DNA of 37,031 nucleotides from an uncultured Lactobacillaceae bacterium (GCA_934216625.1 CAKQCC010000003.1:1-37031), one strand, 5' to 3'; counted from the first letter of the stretch, positions 23,964 through 33,528 are shown. The notes: generated from the sequence alone by a model not told the origin. Numbers and translations: made by a program.

Positions 23964-24863
23964 ATGGCGTCAATGAAAGATGTAAAAGAACGAATTGCGT
24001 CAACCAAGCGAACTCAACAGATTACGACCGCGATGGAAATGGTTCAGACCGCTAAGTTGAACCAGATCCAGAAGCACACTAAGCCGTATAACGACTATGC
24101 TTCGAAAGTTAAAGCCGTAGTAACACACTTGGCCCAATCCCATTTATTAAGCCAGCTCAATTCCTCAAGTGATGATTCAAAATCTAAGGGTAAAGTTGCT
24201 TATTTAGTTATAACTTCTGATCGTGGAATGGTCGGCAGTTATAACAGTAACGTTATTCGCGGCACCAATGATTTTATTCAAAAACATACTCCGCATCAGC
24301 AAGACTATTTGATTTTAGCGGTTGGTAAAAACGGGGCTGATTTTTATAAAAAACGTGGTGTCAACGTTGCTTACCAGAACACAAGCGTTGCTGACGTGCC
24401 TAATTATAGTGATATTAAAGGAATTGTTAGCACAATTGACACGATGTATAAACAGCACGCTTTTAGTAAGCTTTACGTCTGCTACAGTCATTTCGTGAAC
24501 CGAATGATTTCTAAGTTTCGGGCTGAACAAATGTTGCCGATGGACGGAAAAGCGTTTTCTGAAGGAAAAAGTAAAGCCATTCATTCTGATTCAAAAGTAA
24601 GTCCCGAATACGAGATTGAACCTGATGGATCAACGATTGCTAAAGTGGTAATTCCTCAATACGCCAAAAGTTTAATTTTTGGCGCAATTCTGGATGCTAA
24701 GACTTCGGAACACGCTTCCAGTTCTAATGCAATGCGGTCAGCTTCTAACAACGCTGATGATCTAATTTCAACGTTGCAGTTGCAATATAACCGAGCTCGA
24801 CAAGCTGCGATCACTACCGAAATTACCGAAATTGTCGGTGGTCAAGAAGCCCTTAAGCATTAG
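23964..24863 (+). CDS. atpG: ATP synthase F1 subunit gamma
   Basis: Central rotor shaft. The 299 residues have the conserved N-terminal helix (MKDVKERIASTKRTQQITTAMEMVQTAKL), a Rossmann-like middle, and a C-terminal helix ending AITTEITEIVGGQEAL. It sits between atpA and atpD with short gaps, as in all Firmicute operons. A Ser/Lys-rich stretch near residues 68-77 and an insert around 206-222 (EGKSKAIHSDSKVS) are typical lactobacillar variations. Confidence 0.95.
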   Translation: MASMKDVKERIASTKRTQQITTAMEMVQTAKLNQIQKHTKPYNDYASKVKAVVTHLAQSHLLSQLNSSSDDSKSKGKVAYLVITSDRGMVGSYNSNVIRGTNDFIQKHTPHQQDYLILAVGKNGADFYKKRGVNVAYQNTSVADVPNYSDIKGIVSTIDTMYKQHAFSKLYVCYSHFVNRMISKFRAEQMLPMDGKAFSEGKSKAIHSDSKVSPEYEIEPDGSTIAKVVIPQYAKSLIFGAILDAKTSEHASSSNAMRSASNNADDLISTLQLQYNRARQAAITTEITEIVGGQEALKH

Positions 24864-24877
24864 ATAGGAGGAATTAA

Positions 24878-26287
<1,410 letters not shown>

Positions 26288-26300
26288 GGAGGAGTTATAA

Positions 26301-26720
26301 ATGGCTAATCAGAAAACATTGACCATTAGTATCGTGACTCCTGATGGTTCAGCTTATCAGCATTCGGACGTTCAAATGGTGATTTTAAACACCCAAAGCG
26401 GCCAGATGGGAATTATGCCGAATCACGTTCCGGTGATTGCTTCTCTTAAAATCGATGAAGTTAAGGTTGATTATGGTAACCGTGATGACGAAATTGCCGT
26501 CAACGGTGGCTTTGCTGAATTTTCAAACAATACGATAACGATCGTTGCCAACAGTGCTGAAAAACGTTCGAACATTGATGTTGAACGTGCTCAGCGTGCT
26601 CAGAAACGAGCTAAGGCCGCAATTCAACGAGCTAAACAAAAGCACGATCAAGTTACTTTACAGCAGAGTGAGATTGCTTTAGAACGGGCAATTAATCGAA
26701 TTCACGTTGCTAAACATTAA
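26301..26720 (+). CDS. atpC: ATP synthase F1 subunit epsilon
   Basis: Rotor-foot subunit that can inhibit ATP hydrolysis. The 139 residues form the N-terminal beta barrel (TISIVTPDGSAY, GQMGIMPNHVPVIASL, VNGGFAEFSNNTITIVANSAE) and two C-terminal helices rich in Arg, Lys, Ala and Gln. It is the last gene of the operon; a strong terminator begins 26 bases later. Confidence 0.96.
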   Translation: MANQKTLTISIVTPDGSAYQHSDVQMVILNTQSGQMGIMPNHVPVIASLKIDEVKVDYGNRDDEIAVNGGFAEFSNNTITIVANSAEKRSNIDVERAQRAQKRAKAAIQRAKQKHDQVTLQQSEIALERAINRIHVAKH

Positions 26721-26746
26721 CGTTAATTTAATCTGAATCTTTAGTG

Positions 26747-26787
26747 ATCGGTTTCACAAACGTCATTTGTGAAACCGATTTTATTTT
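26747..26787 (+). terminator. Terminator of the atp operon
   Basis: A perfect 14-pair hairpin, ATCGGTTTCACAAA (26747-26760) with TTTGTGAAACCGAT (26766-26779), five-base loop, followed by TTTATTTT. The ribosome binding site of the next gene comes directly after it. Confidence 0.95.
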
Positions 26788-26805
26788 GGAAGAAGGGATA
26801 TTTCC

Positions 26806-27036
26806 TTGCAGTTAACCGGGATTAATTCGCTAGTGACGATCGTTAGTCATCTCTTTTTCGTTGGGGTGGCTTTTTGGTGTATTCAGGATTTACGGATTGA
26901 AAAATATTTGCCAATGCATTTACTTCAGGGCAAGGTTTTAATCGTCCTGCTATCGATTTTGCTGGGGTTTACTTGCAGTGAATTTTTTTTATCGGTGATT
27001 AATAACATCCATAATTTGATTTTTATTTTTAACTAA
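26806..27036 (+). CDS. DUF1146-type small membrane protein
   Basis: Protein of 76 residues with two transmembrane helices (VTIVSHLFFVGVAFWCIQDL and VLIVLLSILLGFTCSEFFLSVI) separated by a short polar loop. This matches the YwzB/DUF1146 family, which lies between the ATP synthase operon and murA/mbl in many lactobacilli and bacilli. The start is TTG at 26806 with AAGGG upstream. Function is unknown. The usual next gene, murA, is missing here and mbl follows instead. Confidence 0.8.
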   Translation: MQLTGINSLVTIVSHLFFVGVAFWCIQDLRIEKYLPMHLLQGKVLIVLLSILLGFTCSEFFLSVINNIHNLIFIFN

Positions 27037-27062
27037 ATTGATCGGGGCTAAATTAAAATTTA

Positions 27063-27071
27063 TGTTATAAT
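27063..27071 (+). promoter_or_regulatory. Extended -10 promoter of mbl
   Basis: TGTTATAAT (TG at 27063-27064, perfect TATAAT at 27066-27071), 59 bases before the gene. TTGATC at 27038 is too far away for a normal -35. Confidence 0.6.
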
Positions 27072-27130
27072 ATCAGTTAGAATTAAACGTGATCATTACG
27101 GAATTAGAAGATTCGGAAGGAACTTAAAGG

Positions 27131-28120
27131 ATGGCAAAAGACATCGGTATTGATTTGGGAACCGCAAACGTTTTAATTTATGTAGTCGGCAAAGGAATTG
27201 TTTTAAACGAGCCTTCGATTGTGGCGATTAATACCCAAAGCAACAAAGTCTTGGCGGTGGGGTCTGAAGCTTACCGAATGGTGGGCCGGACTCCCGCTAA
27301 TATTCGAGCCATTCGGCCTCTAAAAAACGGGGTTATTTCTGATTTTGATGTCACCCAAGCGATGTTATCGTACTTTATTAATAAGTTAGACGTGAAGGGC
27401 TTTATTTCGAAGCCGCGAACGATGATCTGCGCACCGACTAATATTACTAATATTGAAAAGAAAGCAATTATTCAGGCTGCCGAAAAATCAGGCGGCGGTA
27501 AAGTCTATTTGGAAGAAGAACCGAAAGTGGCCGCGATCGGTGCTGGGATGAACATTTTTCAACCCCGTGGCAACATGGTAATTGACATGGGCGGTGGCAC
27601 CAGCGACATTGCGGTTCTATCGTTGGGCGATATCGTTGCAAGCCGTTCGATTCGGGTGGCTGGTGATAAAATGAATCTTGATATCGCAAACTACATTAAA
27701 TTTAAGCATAATTTAGTAGTTGGTGCTCACACTGCTGAAAAGATTAAAATTTCGATCGGGACCGCCCGAAAAGTTCCTAAGGATCAAATTAAATCAACGG
27801 TAATTCGTGGTCGTGATTCAATCAGTGGAATGCCTAAATCGGTCAAAATTACGAATAACGAAATTGCCGAAGCGCTAAAGGGTCCGGTTCAGCAAATTGT
27901 ATCGGCGTCCAAAAACGTTTTGGAATTGATTCCGCCCGAATTAGCTTCCGATATTGTTGATCGCGGTGTCATGTTAACTGGCGGTGGAGCCCTTTTACGC
28001 GGAATTGATAAAGTAATTTCTGATGCTTTAACGGTTCCGGTAATCGTTTCGGATAATCCGCTTGATAACGTTGCTAAAGGTGCCGGAGCCCTTTTAGAAC
28101 ACATGAATTCTAAAAAATAG
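27131..28120 (+). CDS. mbl: Rod-shape actin homologue, MreB/Mbl
   Basis: Bacterial actin-like ATPase that forms membrane-bound filaments guiding the elongation synthase. The 329 residues carry the phosphate-1 loop DIGIDLGTANVLIYV, the phosphate-2 region VIDMGGGTSDIAVLSLG, and the adenosine loop GVMLTGGGALLRG. The context next to the ATP synthase and DUF1146 is that of Mbl rather than the mreBCD operon, and no mreC or mreD is present here, so I use mbl; sequence alone does not separate the paralogues securely. yidD, DUF2969 and rodA follow closely on the same strand and probably share the transcript. RodA is its working partner. Confidence 0.9.
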   Translation: MAKDIGIDLGTANVLIYVVGKGIVLNEPSIVAINTQSNKVLAVGSEAYRMVGRTPANIRAIRPLKNGVISDFDVTQAMLSYFINKLDVKGFISKPRTMICAPTNITNIEKKAIIQAAEKSGGGKVYLEEEPKVAAIGAGMNIFQPRGNMVIDMGGGTSDIAVLSLGDIVASRSIRVAGDKMNLDIANYIKFKHNLVVGAHTAEKIKISIGTARKVPKDQIKSTVIRGRDSISGMPKSVKITNNEIAEALKGPVQQIVSASKNVLELIPPELASDIVDRGVMLTGGGALLRGIDKVISDALTVPVIVSDNPLDNVAKGAGALLEHMNSKK

Positions 28121-28128
28121 GTGATATT

Positions 28129-28404
28129 TTGCGGTGGCTTTTTGAAAAAATAATTTGGTTTTATCAAAACTTAGTTTCACCGCTTTTTCCGCCACATTGT
28201 CGGTATTACCCAACCTGTTCCGAATACATGCGGATTGCGGTTCAAAAGCATGGTTGCTTTTTAGGCTTGATTATGGGCTTAGCAAGAATCTTTCGCTGTC
28301 AGCCGTTGGTCCGAGGCGGTTACGATCCGGTTCCCGATCATTTTACGATTTTTAGAAATCGACGGGCCGAGTTGAAATATCGGCATCGAATGGGATTAAA
28401 GTAA
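28129..28404 (+). CDS. yidD: Membrane protein insertion efficiency factor YidD
   Basis: Small membrane-associated protein of 91 residues that helps YidC-dependent membrane insertion. The diagnostic block is complete: CRYYPTCSEYMRIAVQKHG with the paired Cys, followed by RIFRCQPLVRGGYDPVP. An amphipathic N-terminal segment (WLFEKIIWFYQNLVSPLFPPH) precedes it. The start is TTG at 28129 with AGGTG overlapping the mbl stop. It is often next to rpmH-rnpA; in lactobacilli a position downstream of mbl is also common. Confidence 0.95.
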   Translation: MRWLFEKIIWFYQNLVSPLFPPHCRYYPTCSEYMRIAVQKHGCFLGLIMGLARIFRCQPLVRGGYDPVPDHFTIFRNRRAELKYRHRMGLK

Positions 28405-28424
28405 TTCCTGAAAGGAAGATTTGC

Positions 28425-28655
28425 GTGGCAAAAAAGATTAAAAAAGTTCAGGCTCGTTTAGAAGCTGCTAAAGACGTTAACGGTAATCAAATGTCAATCT
28501 TGCGGATTGGTCACCGGACCATCGGTGAGATTCAGACGGTTACCGATCGGATGCAGGCCCGTTCAAAGCCCGGCAGAGTTTTTCATGTTAAAAATTTATC
28601 TGAAGGGTTACGTGATCTACTAGCTGATTACCATCTTCATCAGAAAGATTATTAA
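28425..28655 (+). CDS. DUF2969 family protein
   Basis: Soluble basic protein of 76 residues with the family outline: a Lys-rich start, QMSILRIGHRTIGEIQ and a C-terminal FHVKNLSEGLRDLLADYHLH. The function is not known; the family is limited to lactic acid bacteria and is commonly found between mbl/yidD and rodA. The start is GTG at 28425 with AAAGGAAG seven bases before it. Tight spacing to yidD (20 bases) and rodA (32 bases) suggests one operon. Confidence 0.8.
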   Translation: MAKKIKKVQARLEAAKDVNGNQMSILRIGHRTIGEIQTVTDRMQARSKPGRVFHVKNLSEGLRDLLADYHLHQKDY

Positions 28656-28687
28656 TCGTTTAACTCATCGTTGAGGCGGGTTCAATC

Positions 28688-29893
28688 GTGTTTGAAAAGT
28701 ACGTTAAAAAATTGAATAGCTATGGTGACCAAATTGATTGGGGAATTATTTTTAGCGTCTTAATGCTGGCAATTATTGGTATGATCGCAATTTTTGTAGC
28801 GGTTTCTCATGATACTAGTACCACGAACGTAACGCACCAATTAATTCCTCAGTTGATTTGGTACGCAATCGGTTCGGTTGCGATTATTTTAATTATGCAA
28901 TTTGATTCTGAGCAACTATGGAAAATAACGCCGCTAGCTTATTGGTTTGGGATTTTCCTGCTAGCGGCGGTTTTAGTTTTTTATAGTCGATCTTACGCAA
29001 TGCAGACCGGTGCTAAAAATTGGTTTCAGATCGGGCCGTTAACGTTTCAACCTTCGGAAGTAATGAAGCCACCCTTTATTTTGATGCTGGCGAAAGTGTC
29101 GGTTGAACATAATAATCGTTACCCTAATCACACCGTTAAAAGTGATTGGCTTTTAATTGGCAAATTATTTTTGTGGGTTTTACCAATCACGATTTTGCTT
29201 AAATTACAGAATGATTTCGGCACGATTTTAGTCTTTTACGCAATCTTGGCCGGAGTAATTATTGTGGCCGGAGTAACCTGGAAGATTATTATTCCGACAT
29301 TTGCGGCCATTGCGGCCTTAGGTGGTTCAGCCTTAGCGCTGGTTTCCACTAGTTTTGGCAAGGGCCTTCTAGGTCACCTTGGTTTTCATGCTTACCAATT
29401 TGCTCGGGTTAGTACGTGGTTGAATCCATCTTCGGATACTTCTAATCAAGGCTATCAACTATGGCAAAGCATTAAGGCCATCGGTTCCGGTGGCTTTCTG
29501 GGAACCGGGTTTAATGTATCACACGTGTATGTTCCGGTTAGGGAATCCGATATGATCTTTTCGGTCATTGGTGAAAACTTTGGTTTTATCGGTGGCTGTG
29601 TCTTGATTTTACTTTACTTCTTGTTGATTTATCAGATGGTTAAAGTGACTTTTAAGACTCACAACGTTTTTTATGCTTATATTTCGACCGGCGTAATTAT
29701 GATGATTTTATTTCACGTTTTTGAAAATATCGGGATGAGCGTTGGCTTGTTGCCGTTAACCGGGATTCCGCTACCGTTCGTTAGTCAAGGTGGTTCGGCC
29801 TTGATTGGTAACATGATGGGGATCGGTTTAATTATGTCAATGCAGTTCCACAACCGCGGTTCAATGTTTTCTAACCAGAATGATTTTTCGTAA
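28688..29893 (+). CDS. rodA: Rod-shape peptidoglycan polymerase RodA (SEDS family)
   Basis: SEDS glycosyltransferase that polymerises lipid II during elongation together with a class B penicillin-binding protein. The 401 residues have about ten transmembrane helices. Conserved pieces are NWFQIGPLTFQPSEVMKP, LQNDFGT, the extracellular loop with YQLWQSIKAIGSGGFLGTGF and ESDMIFSVIGENFGFIGG, and the C-terminal GIPLPFVSQGGSALIGNMMGIG. Colocation with mbl favours RodA over FtsW. The start is GTG at 28688 with GAGGCGGG upstream. Confidence 0.93.
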   Translation: MFEKYVKKLNSYGDQIDWGIIFSVLMLAIIGMIAIFVAVSHDTSTTNVTHQLIPQLIWYAIGSVAIILIMQFDSEQLWKITPLAYWFGIFLLAAVLVFYSRSYAMQTGAKNWFQIGPLTFQPSEVMKPPFILMLAKVSVEHNNRYPNHTVKSDWLLIGKLFLWVLPITILLKLQNDFGTILVFYAILAGVIIVAGVTWKIIIPTFAAIAALGGSALALVSTSFGKGLLGHLGFHAYQFARVSTWLNPSSDTSNQGYQLWQSIKAIGSGGFLGTGFNVSHVYVPVRESDMIFSVIGENFGFIGGCVLILLYFLLIYQMVKVTFKTHNVFYAYISTGVIMMILFHVFENIGMSVGLLPLTGIPLPFVSQGGSALIGNMMGIGLIMSMQFHNRGSMFSNQNDFS

Positions 29894-29966
29894 TTTCAGA
29901 ATTATTAAAATGTTATCAATAGCGTAATCAGAATTTATGATTTCAGGATCAGGGGAGAGGTTTAAA

Positions 29967-31070
29967 TTGAATCGAAAAATGCACGTTGCTTTAATTTTTG
30001 GTGGTAATTCTTCTGAACACGACGTTTCAAAACGATCCGCCAAAAACATTTATTCAGCAATGGATCAGAATCAATATCAGATTAGTTTATTCTTGATGAC
30101 CAGGGACGGAATTATCCTTAGTGATCATGATTCAAGGCAAATTTTATTGAATGGCCAGCCAGAAAAACCGATTGCTGCCAGAGCTAAAGCTCATCTAGAC
30201 ACTAGCAATCCGCTTGCGAACATTAATAACCTTGAAAAAGCAAAAAATATTGACGTCTTTTTCCCGATTATTCACGGTAATTTAGGTGAAGACGGGACAA
30301 TTCAAGGGCTACTGCGACTCATGAAGAAACCGTACGTTGGCAGTGGCATTTTACCGTCGGCGATGGCTTTTGATAAAGACATCACTAAGAAAATCTTAAC
30401 TTACTACGGAATCCGAAATACTAAATACGTTTTATTAACGTCTGCTAATTATCGACATTGGAATTTTGCCTCGTTGAGTAAAGTCTTAGGAAAATTAATC
30501 TTCTTAAAACCCGCTAATCAGGGGTCGTCGGTCGGTATTCATCAAGTTCATAACCAAACGGAATACGAAAAGGGGTTGCGTGACGCTTTTCGTTATGATT
30601 ATAAAGTGCTTGCTGAACAGGCAATTAAGGGTCCTGAAGAATTAGAAATTTCGGTAATGGGTAATGAACACCCGGTTGCTTCTCAATTAGGGGCGATTCG
30701 GGTTCCAAAACGGGATCATTTTTATACCTACCAGAACAAATTCGTAAACGCGAGCGGAGTTCAGTTCGAGATTCCGGCTAAAGTTCCCAAAGCGTTGTCT
30801 GATGAAATTACTAAAATGGCTTTACAGACCTATCAGGCTCTAGAATTAAAGGGAATGGCCCGAATTGATTTCTTGGTTTCAAAGCGAGGAATCCCGTACG
30901 TTGGGGAAGCAAACACGTTGCCTGGTTTTACTAACATCAGTCTTTTTCCGCAATTGTGGAAAGTTGCCGGAATCAGTTATTCCAAATTAATTGATCGGTT
31001 AATCAATTTGGCAATTGCTGAATTTAAGCGTCAATCAAAGCTGCATTATGATTTTATTCCCCTGAAGTAA
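29967..31070 (+). CDS. ddl: D-alanine-D-alanine ligase family, Phe-type (likely D-Ala-D-Lac ligase)
   Basis: ATP-grasp ligase that makes the terminal dipeptide or depsipeptide of the peptidoglycan stem. The N-terminal VALIFGGNSSEHDVSKRSAKN, LKPANQGSSVGIH and GMARIDFLV...EANTLPGFT motifs are complete. In the omega loop FYTYQNKF the last residue is Phe259 (codon at 30741-30743). In enzymes from vancomycin-susceptible bacteria this position is Tyr (FYDYEAKY in E. coli DdlB); Phe is known from Leuconostoc and most lactobacilli, where the product ends in D-lactate. The frame extends up to an ATG at 29937, but TTG at 29967 has GAGAGG six bases upstream and gives the family length of 367. A terminator follows. 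Confidence 0.94.
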   Translation: MNRKMHVALIFGGNSSEHDVSKRSAKNIYSAMDQNQYQISLFLMTRDGIILSDHDSRQILLNGQPEKPIAARAKAHLDTSNPLANINNLEKAKNIDVFFPIIHGNLGEDGTIQGLLRLMKKPYVGSGILPSAMAFDKDITKKILTYYGIRNTKYVLLTSANYRHWNFASLSKVLGKLIFLKPANQGSSVGIHQVHNQTEYEKGLRDAFRYDYKVLAEQAIKGPEELEISVMGNEHPVASQLGAIRVPKRDHFYTYQNKFVNASGVQFEIPAKVPKALSDEITKMALQTYQALELKGMARIDFLVSKRGIPYVGEANTLPGFTNISLFPQLWKVAGISYSKLIDRLINLAIAEFKRQSKLHYDFIPLK

Positions 31071-31102
31071 ATTATAATCAAAAATAAAATAAAAATAATT
31101 GA

Positions 31103-31146
31103 AGCAATCCTGATAAATATCAAAAATCGGGATTGCTTTTTTGCTT
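31103..31146 (+). terminator. Terminator after ddl
   Basis: AAGCAATCC (31103-31111) pairs with GGATTGCTT (31131-31139), with further pairing possible inside the 19-base loop, and is followed by a T run. Confidence 0.9.
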
Positions 31147-31162
31147 TTTCGCGTATTTATAA

Positions 31163-31753
31163 GTGAACGGGGGAATTGAAATTATTCAACGATGTGGATG
31201 GGCTAAAAAGAGTCCCAGACTTCTAAAGTATCATGATACCGAATGGGGAGTTCCTGAATTTAACGAACGAAAGTTGTTCGAAGCGTTCTCGCTTGAAATT
31301 ATCCAAGCGGGACTACGCTGGGACTTAATTCTTAAAAAGCGGTCGGCCATTCGGCACGCTTTCAAAAATTTTGAAGATCGTCGGGTGGCGAAACTCGATT
31401 TGCGGCAATTATTGAGAAATCATTTAATTATTAGGAATCGTCTAAAATTGGCGGCGATCATTCACAACGCTCGTCAACTGATCCAGCTACACCGTTGTGG
31501 ATCGTCGCTAAAGCAGTTAACCTGGCAACCGGTTCATTATGTTCAATTAGACCATTTTTTGCATTATTCTGATAAATTAGACAACACTCGATTTATTCGC
31601 CGCTTTTTGGTTCCGCTGCGGATTCATGGATTTGAACGTTCAGGTCCTAAGACTGTATATTCGTATCTTCAAGCGGTCGGGGTGGTAAACGATCATTTGG
31701 TGAATTGCTTTCGGCACCGTCAAATTAACGAAAAAATGGGGGAAATTAAATGA
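31163..31753 (+). CDS. tag: DNA-3-methyladenine glycosylase I
   Basis: Base-excision repair enzyme that removes 3-methyladenine from alkylated DNA. The 196 residues show RCGWAK (zinc Cys), LKYHDTEWGVP (zinc His), FEAFSLEIIQAGLRWDLILKKR (catalytic pocket), and the C-terminal GVVNDHLVNCFRH with the zinc His and Cys spaced as in E. coli Tag (H-x3-C). The start is uncertain: GTG at 31163 has no ribosome binding site, while a strong GGGGGA at 31169-31174 lies inside the frame and no ATG or GTG follows it in a suitable place. The 3' end overlaps the next gene by four bases (ATGA), which ties the enzyme to a transcription regulator. Confidence 0.92.
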   Translation: MNGGIEIIQRCGWAKKSPRLLKYHDTEWGVPEFNERKLFEAFSLEIIQAGLRWDLILKKRSAIRHAFKNFEDRRVAKLDLRQLLRNHLIIRNRLKLAAIIHNARQLIQLHRCGSSLKQLTWQPVHYVQLDHFLHYSDKLDNTRFIRRFLVPLRIHGFERSGPKTVYSYLQAVGVVNDHLVNCFRHRQINEKMGEIK

Positions 31754-32622
31754 AAGTCGCCGGAACAAAAATTAGGCACCACCGATTAACCCGTCGCTTT
31801 TCACAAGTTCGGTTAGCTAACGGAATTTGCACTCAAGCAACCATTAGCTTAATTGAAAGTCAAAATTGTTGTCCGAACGTCCGGATTTTATCTAAAATTT
31901 GTGATAAGTTGAATTTACCGATTAATTCAGTAATCATTCGTTCGGAATCCCGGAATAAATTGATTCGGATTGAGCGGTTAATTTTAAACCATCGTTTTAA
32001 TTCGGCCAATCAGTTATTAAAATTATTAAAACCTTATCAATTTGACTATCAAATTGATAAGCAACGGTATTATTGCTACACCGGAACGTTAGCTGATTAT
32101 TATTGTAATAATCGAAAAACTCTGGATTCGTTTAATCAGGTTCTGAATGCTCCGGGAATTGGTAATCATTGTTTTTATCAAGCTTGGGCTAACGCTGGAA
32201 TTGGCAATTTTTATTTCGAACAAAAAAATTATCCGAAGTGCCTTAGGTTTTTACGGAATGCTGAAGAATGTTTGGGATACGTTCAGACCGATCGTTATGA
32301 TGAACAGCTTGAGGCTAACGTCTGTTTGAGAATTAAGGTTGCCCAGTTATTAATTAAAGTTCGTCAGGCTAAAACCGCTCGAAAATTTATTCAATCGATG
32401 ATTAATTTATTGTTAGATAACCATTTGATGTACCGGCTTTCGGATGCTTACGCGTTATTAGCTAAAATCGATTTTAAATTTCAGAATTATCACCAGGCGT
32501 TAACGGCCCTTAAAAAAGCCAGGTTCTTTTACCAAATTTATGATGATTATGATTCGCTGACTTACATTCAAAAATTAATTCAAATTACGGATCGTAAGCA
32601 GAACGTGATTGCCGAGTATTGA
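31750..32622 (+). CDS. Xre-family regulator with TPR-like C-terminus (Rgg/RRNPP-like)
   Basis: Transcription factor of 290 residues. Residues about 3-62 are a helix-turn-helix of the Cro/CI type (GTKIRHHRLTRRFSQVRLAN, TQATISLIESQNCCPNVRIL). The rest is alpha-helical with TPR-like pairs (YRLSDAYALLAKIDFKFQNYHQALTALKKA), as in peptide-sensing RRNPP regulators such as Rgg and PlcR. No small peptide-pheromone gene is visible next to it, so peptide sensing is only a possibility. It overlaps tag by four bases and is therefore translated from the same mRNA. The C-terminal domain is unusually rich in Tyr, Asn and Cys. Confidence 0.82.
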   Translation: MKVAGTKIRHHRLTRRFSQVRLANGICTQATISLIESQNCCPNVRILSKICDKLNLPINSVIIRSESRNKLIRIERLILNHRFNSANQLLKLLKPYQFDYQIDKQRYYCYTGTLADYYCNNRKTLDSFNQVLNAPGIGNHCFYQAWANAGIGNFYFEQKNYPKCLRFLRNAEECLGYVQTDRYDEQLEANVCLRIKVAQLLIKVRQAKTARKFIQSMINLLLDNHLMYRLSDAYALLAKIDFKFQNYHQALTALKKARFFYQIYDDYDSLTYIQKLIQITDRKQNVIAEY

Positions 32623-32623
32623 C

Positions 32624-32654
32624 AAAAAATCCCCCGATTTTCGGGGGATTTTTG
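32624..32654 (+). terminator. Bidirectional terminator between the Xre regulator and usp
   Basis: ATCCCCCGA (32629-32637) pairs perfectly with TCGGGGGAT (32641-32649) with a three-base loop and A5/T5 flanks. It serves the convergent tag-regulator and usp transcripts. Confidence 0.95.
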
Positions 32655-32673
32655 GTTATTTTATTATGAATAA

Positions 32674-33108
32674 TTACCGCTTAACCAATAGAGTATCGCA
32701 TGGTGCCGCGTGTGATACGTACGCAGCGACCGAGCCGATTAGGACCCGTTCAACGGTGGTTAAGCCGTTGGCGCCCATTATAATTAAATCAATCTGCCAC
32801 CGCTTGGTCATTTGATGAGAAATAATGGTTTTCGGTGAGCCGTATTCAATTGAATAGTCGGTATTGATTCCCTGATCTTGGGCGGCTTTTTGGTATTGAT
32901 CAAGCATTTTCTTAGCTTGGTCCGTTACTTCATTAACCGCGGATTCGTCTAGACTTGAAACGTTTTCAAACGCTCGGGTGTCGATTACGTTAACTAAGTG
33001 CAAATTCGCGTGATAATTTTTAGCGACCACTAACGCCCGTTTAAAAGCTAATTTAGCGTTTTTAGAACCGTCAATGGGAACTAAAATTTGTTTATAATTA
33101 CTGATCAT
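32674..33108 (-). CDS. Universal stress protein, UspA family
   Basis: Small cytoplasmic stress protein of 144 residues with the alpha/beta USP fold. ILVPIDGSKNAKLAFKRAL begins the domain. The ATP-binding signature G-x2-G-x9-G-S is present in GANGLTTVERVLIGS, so it is likely of the ATP-binding class. The open frame reaches 33159, but the family N-terminus fits the ATG at 33108, which has GGTGAT nearby. It lies 52 bases downstream of the small membrane protein gene. The specific stress is unknown. Confidence 0.92.
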   Translation of the reverse strand: MISNYKQILVPIDGSKNAKLAFKRALVVAKNYHANLHLVNVIDTRAFENVSSLDESAVNEVTDQAKKMLDQYQKAAQDQGINTDYSIEYGSPKTIISHQMTKRWQIDLIIMGANGLTTVERVLIGSVAAYVSHAAPCDTLLVKR

Positions 33109-33160
33109 TTTGATCACCATCCTGCTGGTTATCTTAATCAGTTTCGGGTGCCTAAGCAAT

Positions 33161-33448
33161 TTATTTTGGCATAAATTTTCCCATGCAGAGATAGAACGCG
33201 GTTACCGCGCCGCAACCGATGATTAAAATTAGACAAATCCCGATTAAATTTTGACTGATTAAAACGATCAGTGAAAGGATTCCGGTCGCCAGAAAAGTAA
33301 TTCCGAAGTTACGAACGCAAGCACTTAATAGTTGATTTTGGTTGGTTTTAAAAATCAAAAAGGCTTTTTTTCGGTGAATGAATAAGAAATCACCAATCCC
33401 TAATAGTAAAAGGGTAAATAACGTCATTAAAATATTAATCGCTAACAA
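33161..33448 (-). CDS. Small membrane protein, unknown
   Basis: About 95 residues with three hydrophobic segments (INILMTLFTLLLLGIGDFLF, GITFLATGILSLIVLI, GICLILIIGCGAVTAFYLC) and a short basic region between the first and second (HRKKAFLIFKTNQNQ). The topology resembles small three-helix Firmicute membrane proteins of DUF3784 type, but I cannot assign a family. The longest frame starts at 33502, inside the rpsD terminator hairpin, so I prefer TTG at 33448 or ATG at 33427; neither has a strong ribosome binding site. It lies between rpsD and usp on the same strand. Confidence 0.5.
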   Translation of the reverse strand: MLAINILMTLFTLLLLGIGDFLFIHRKKAFLIFKTNQNQLLSACVRNFGITFLATGILSLIVLISQNLIGICLILIIGCGAVTAFYLCMGKFMPK

Positions 33449-33477
33449 TTTGTTTTGACCATCTTTCGTTTTGAGTA

Positions 33478-33506
33478 ACAAAAAACGCCTTGTAATTAGC
33501 AAGGCG
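33478..33506 (-). terminator. Terminator of rpsD
   Basis: A perfect hairpin CGCCTTG (33486-33492) / CAAGGCG (33500-33506) with a seven-base loop, followed on the minus strand by a T run (complement of 33478-33485). Confidence 0.9.
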
Positions 33507-33528
33507 CCAGTTTAAGTTGCTTAATTAA

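Noticed and set aside
33449..33502. Longer N-terminus of the small membrane protein
   Set aside because: This extension starts inside the rpsD terminator hairpin and reads through it, and the extra residues do not look like a membrane-protein start.
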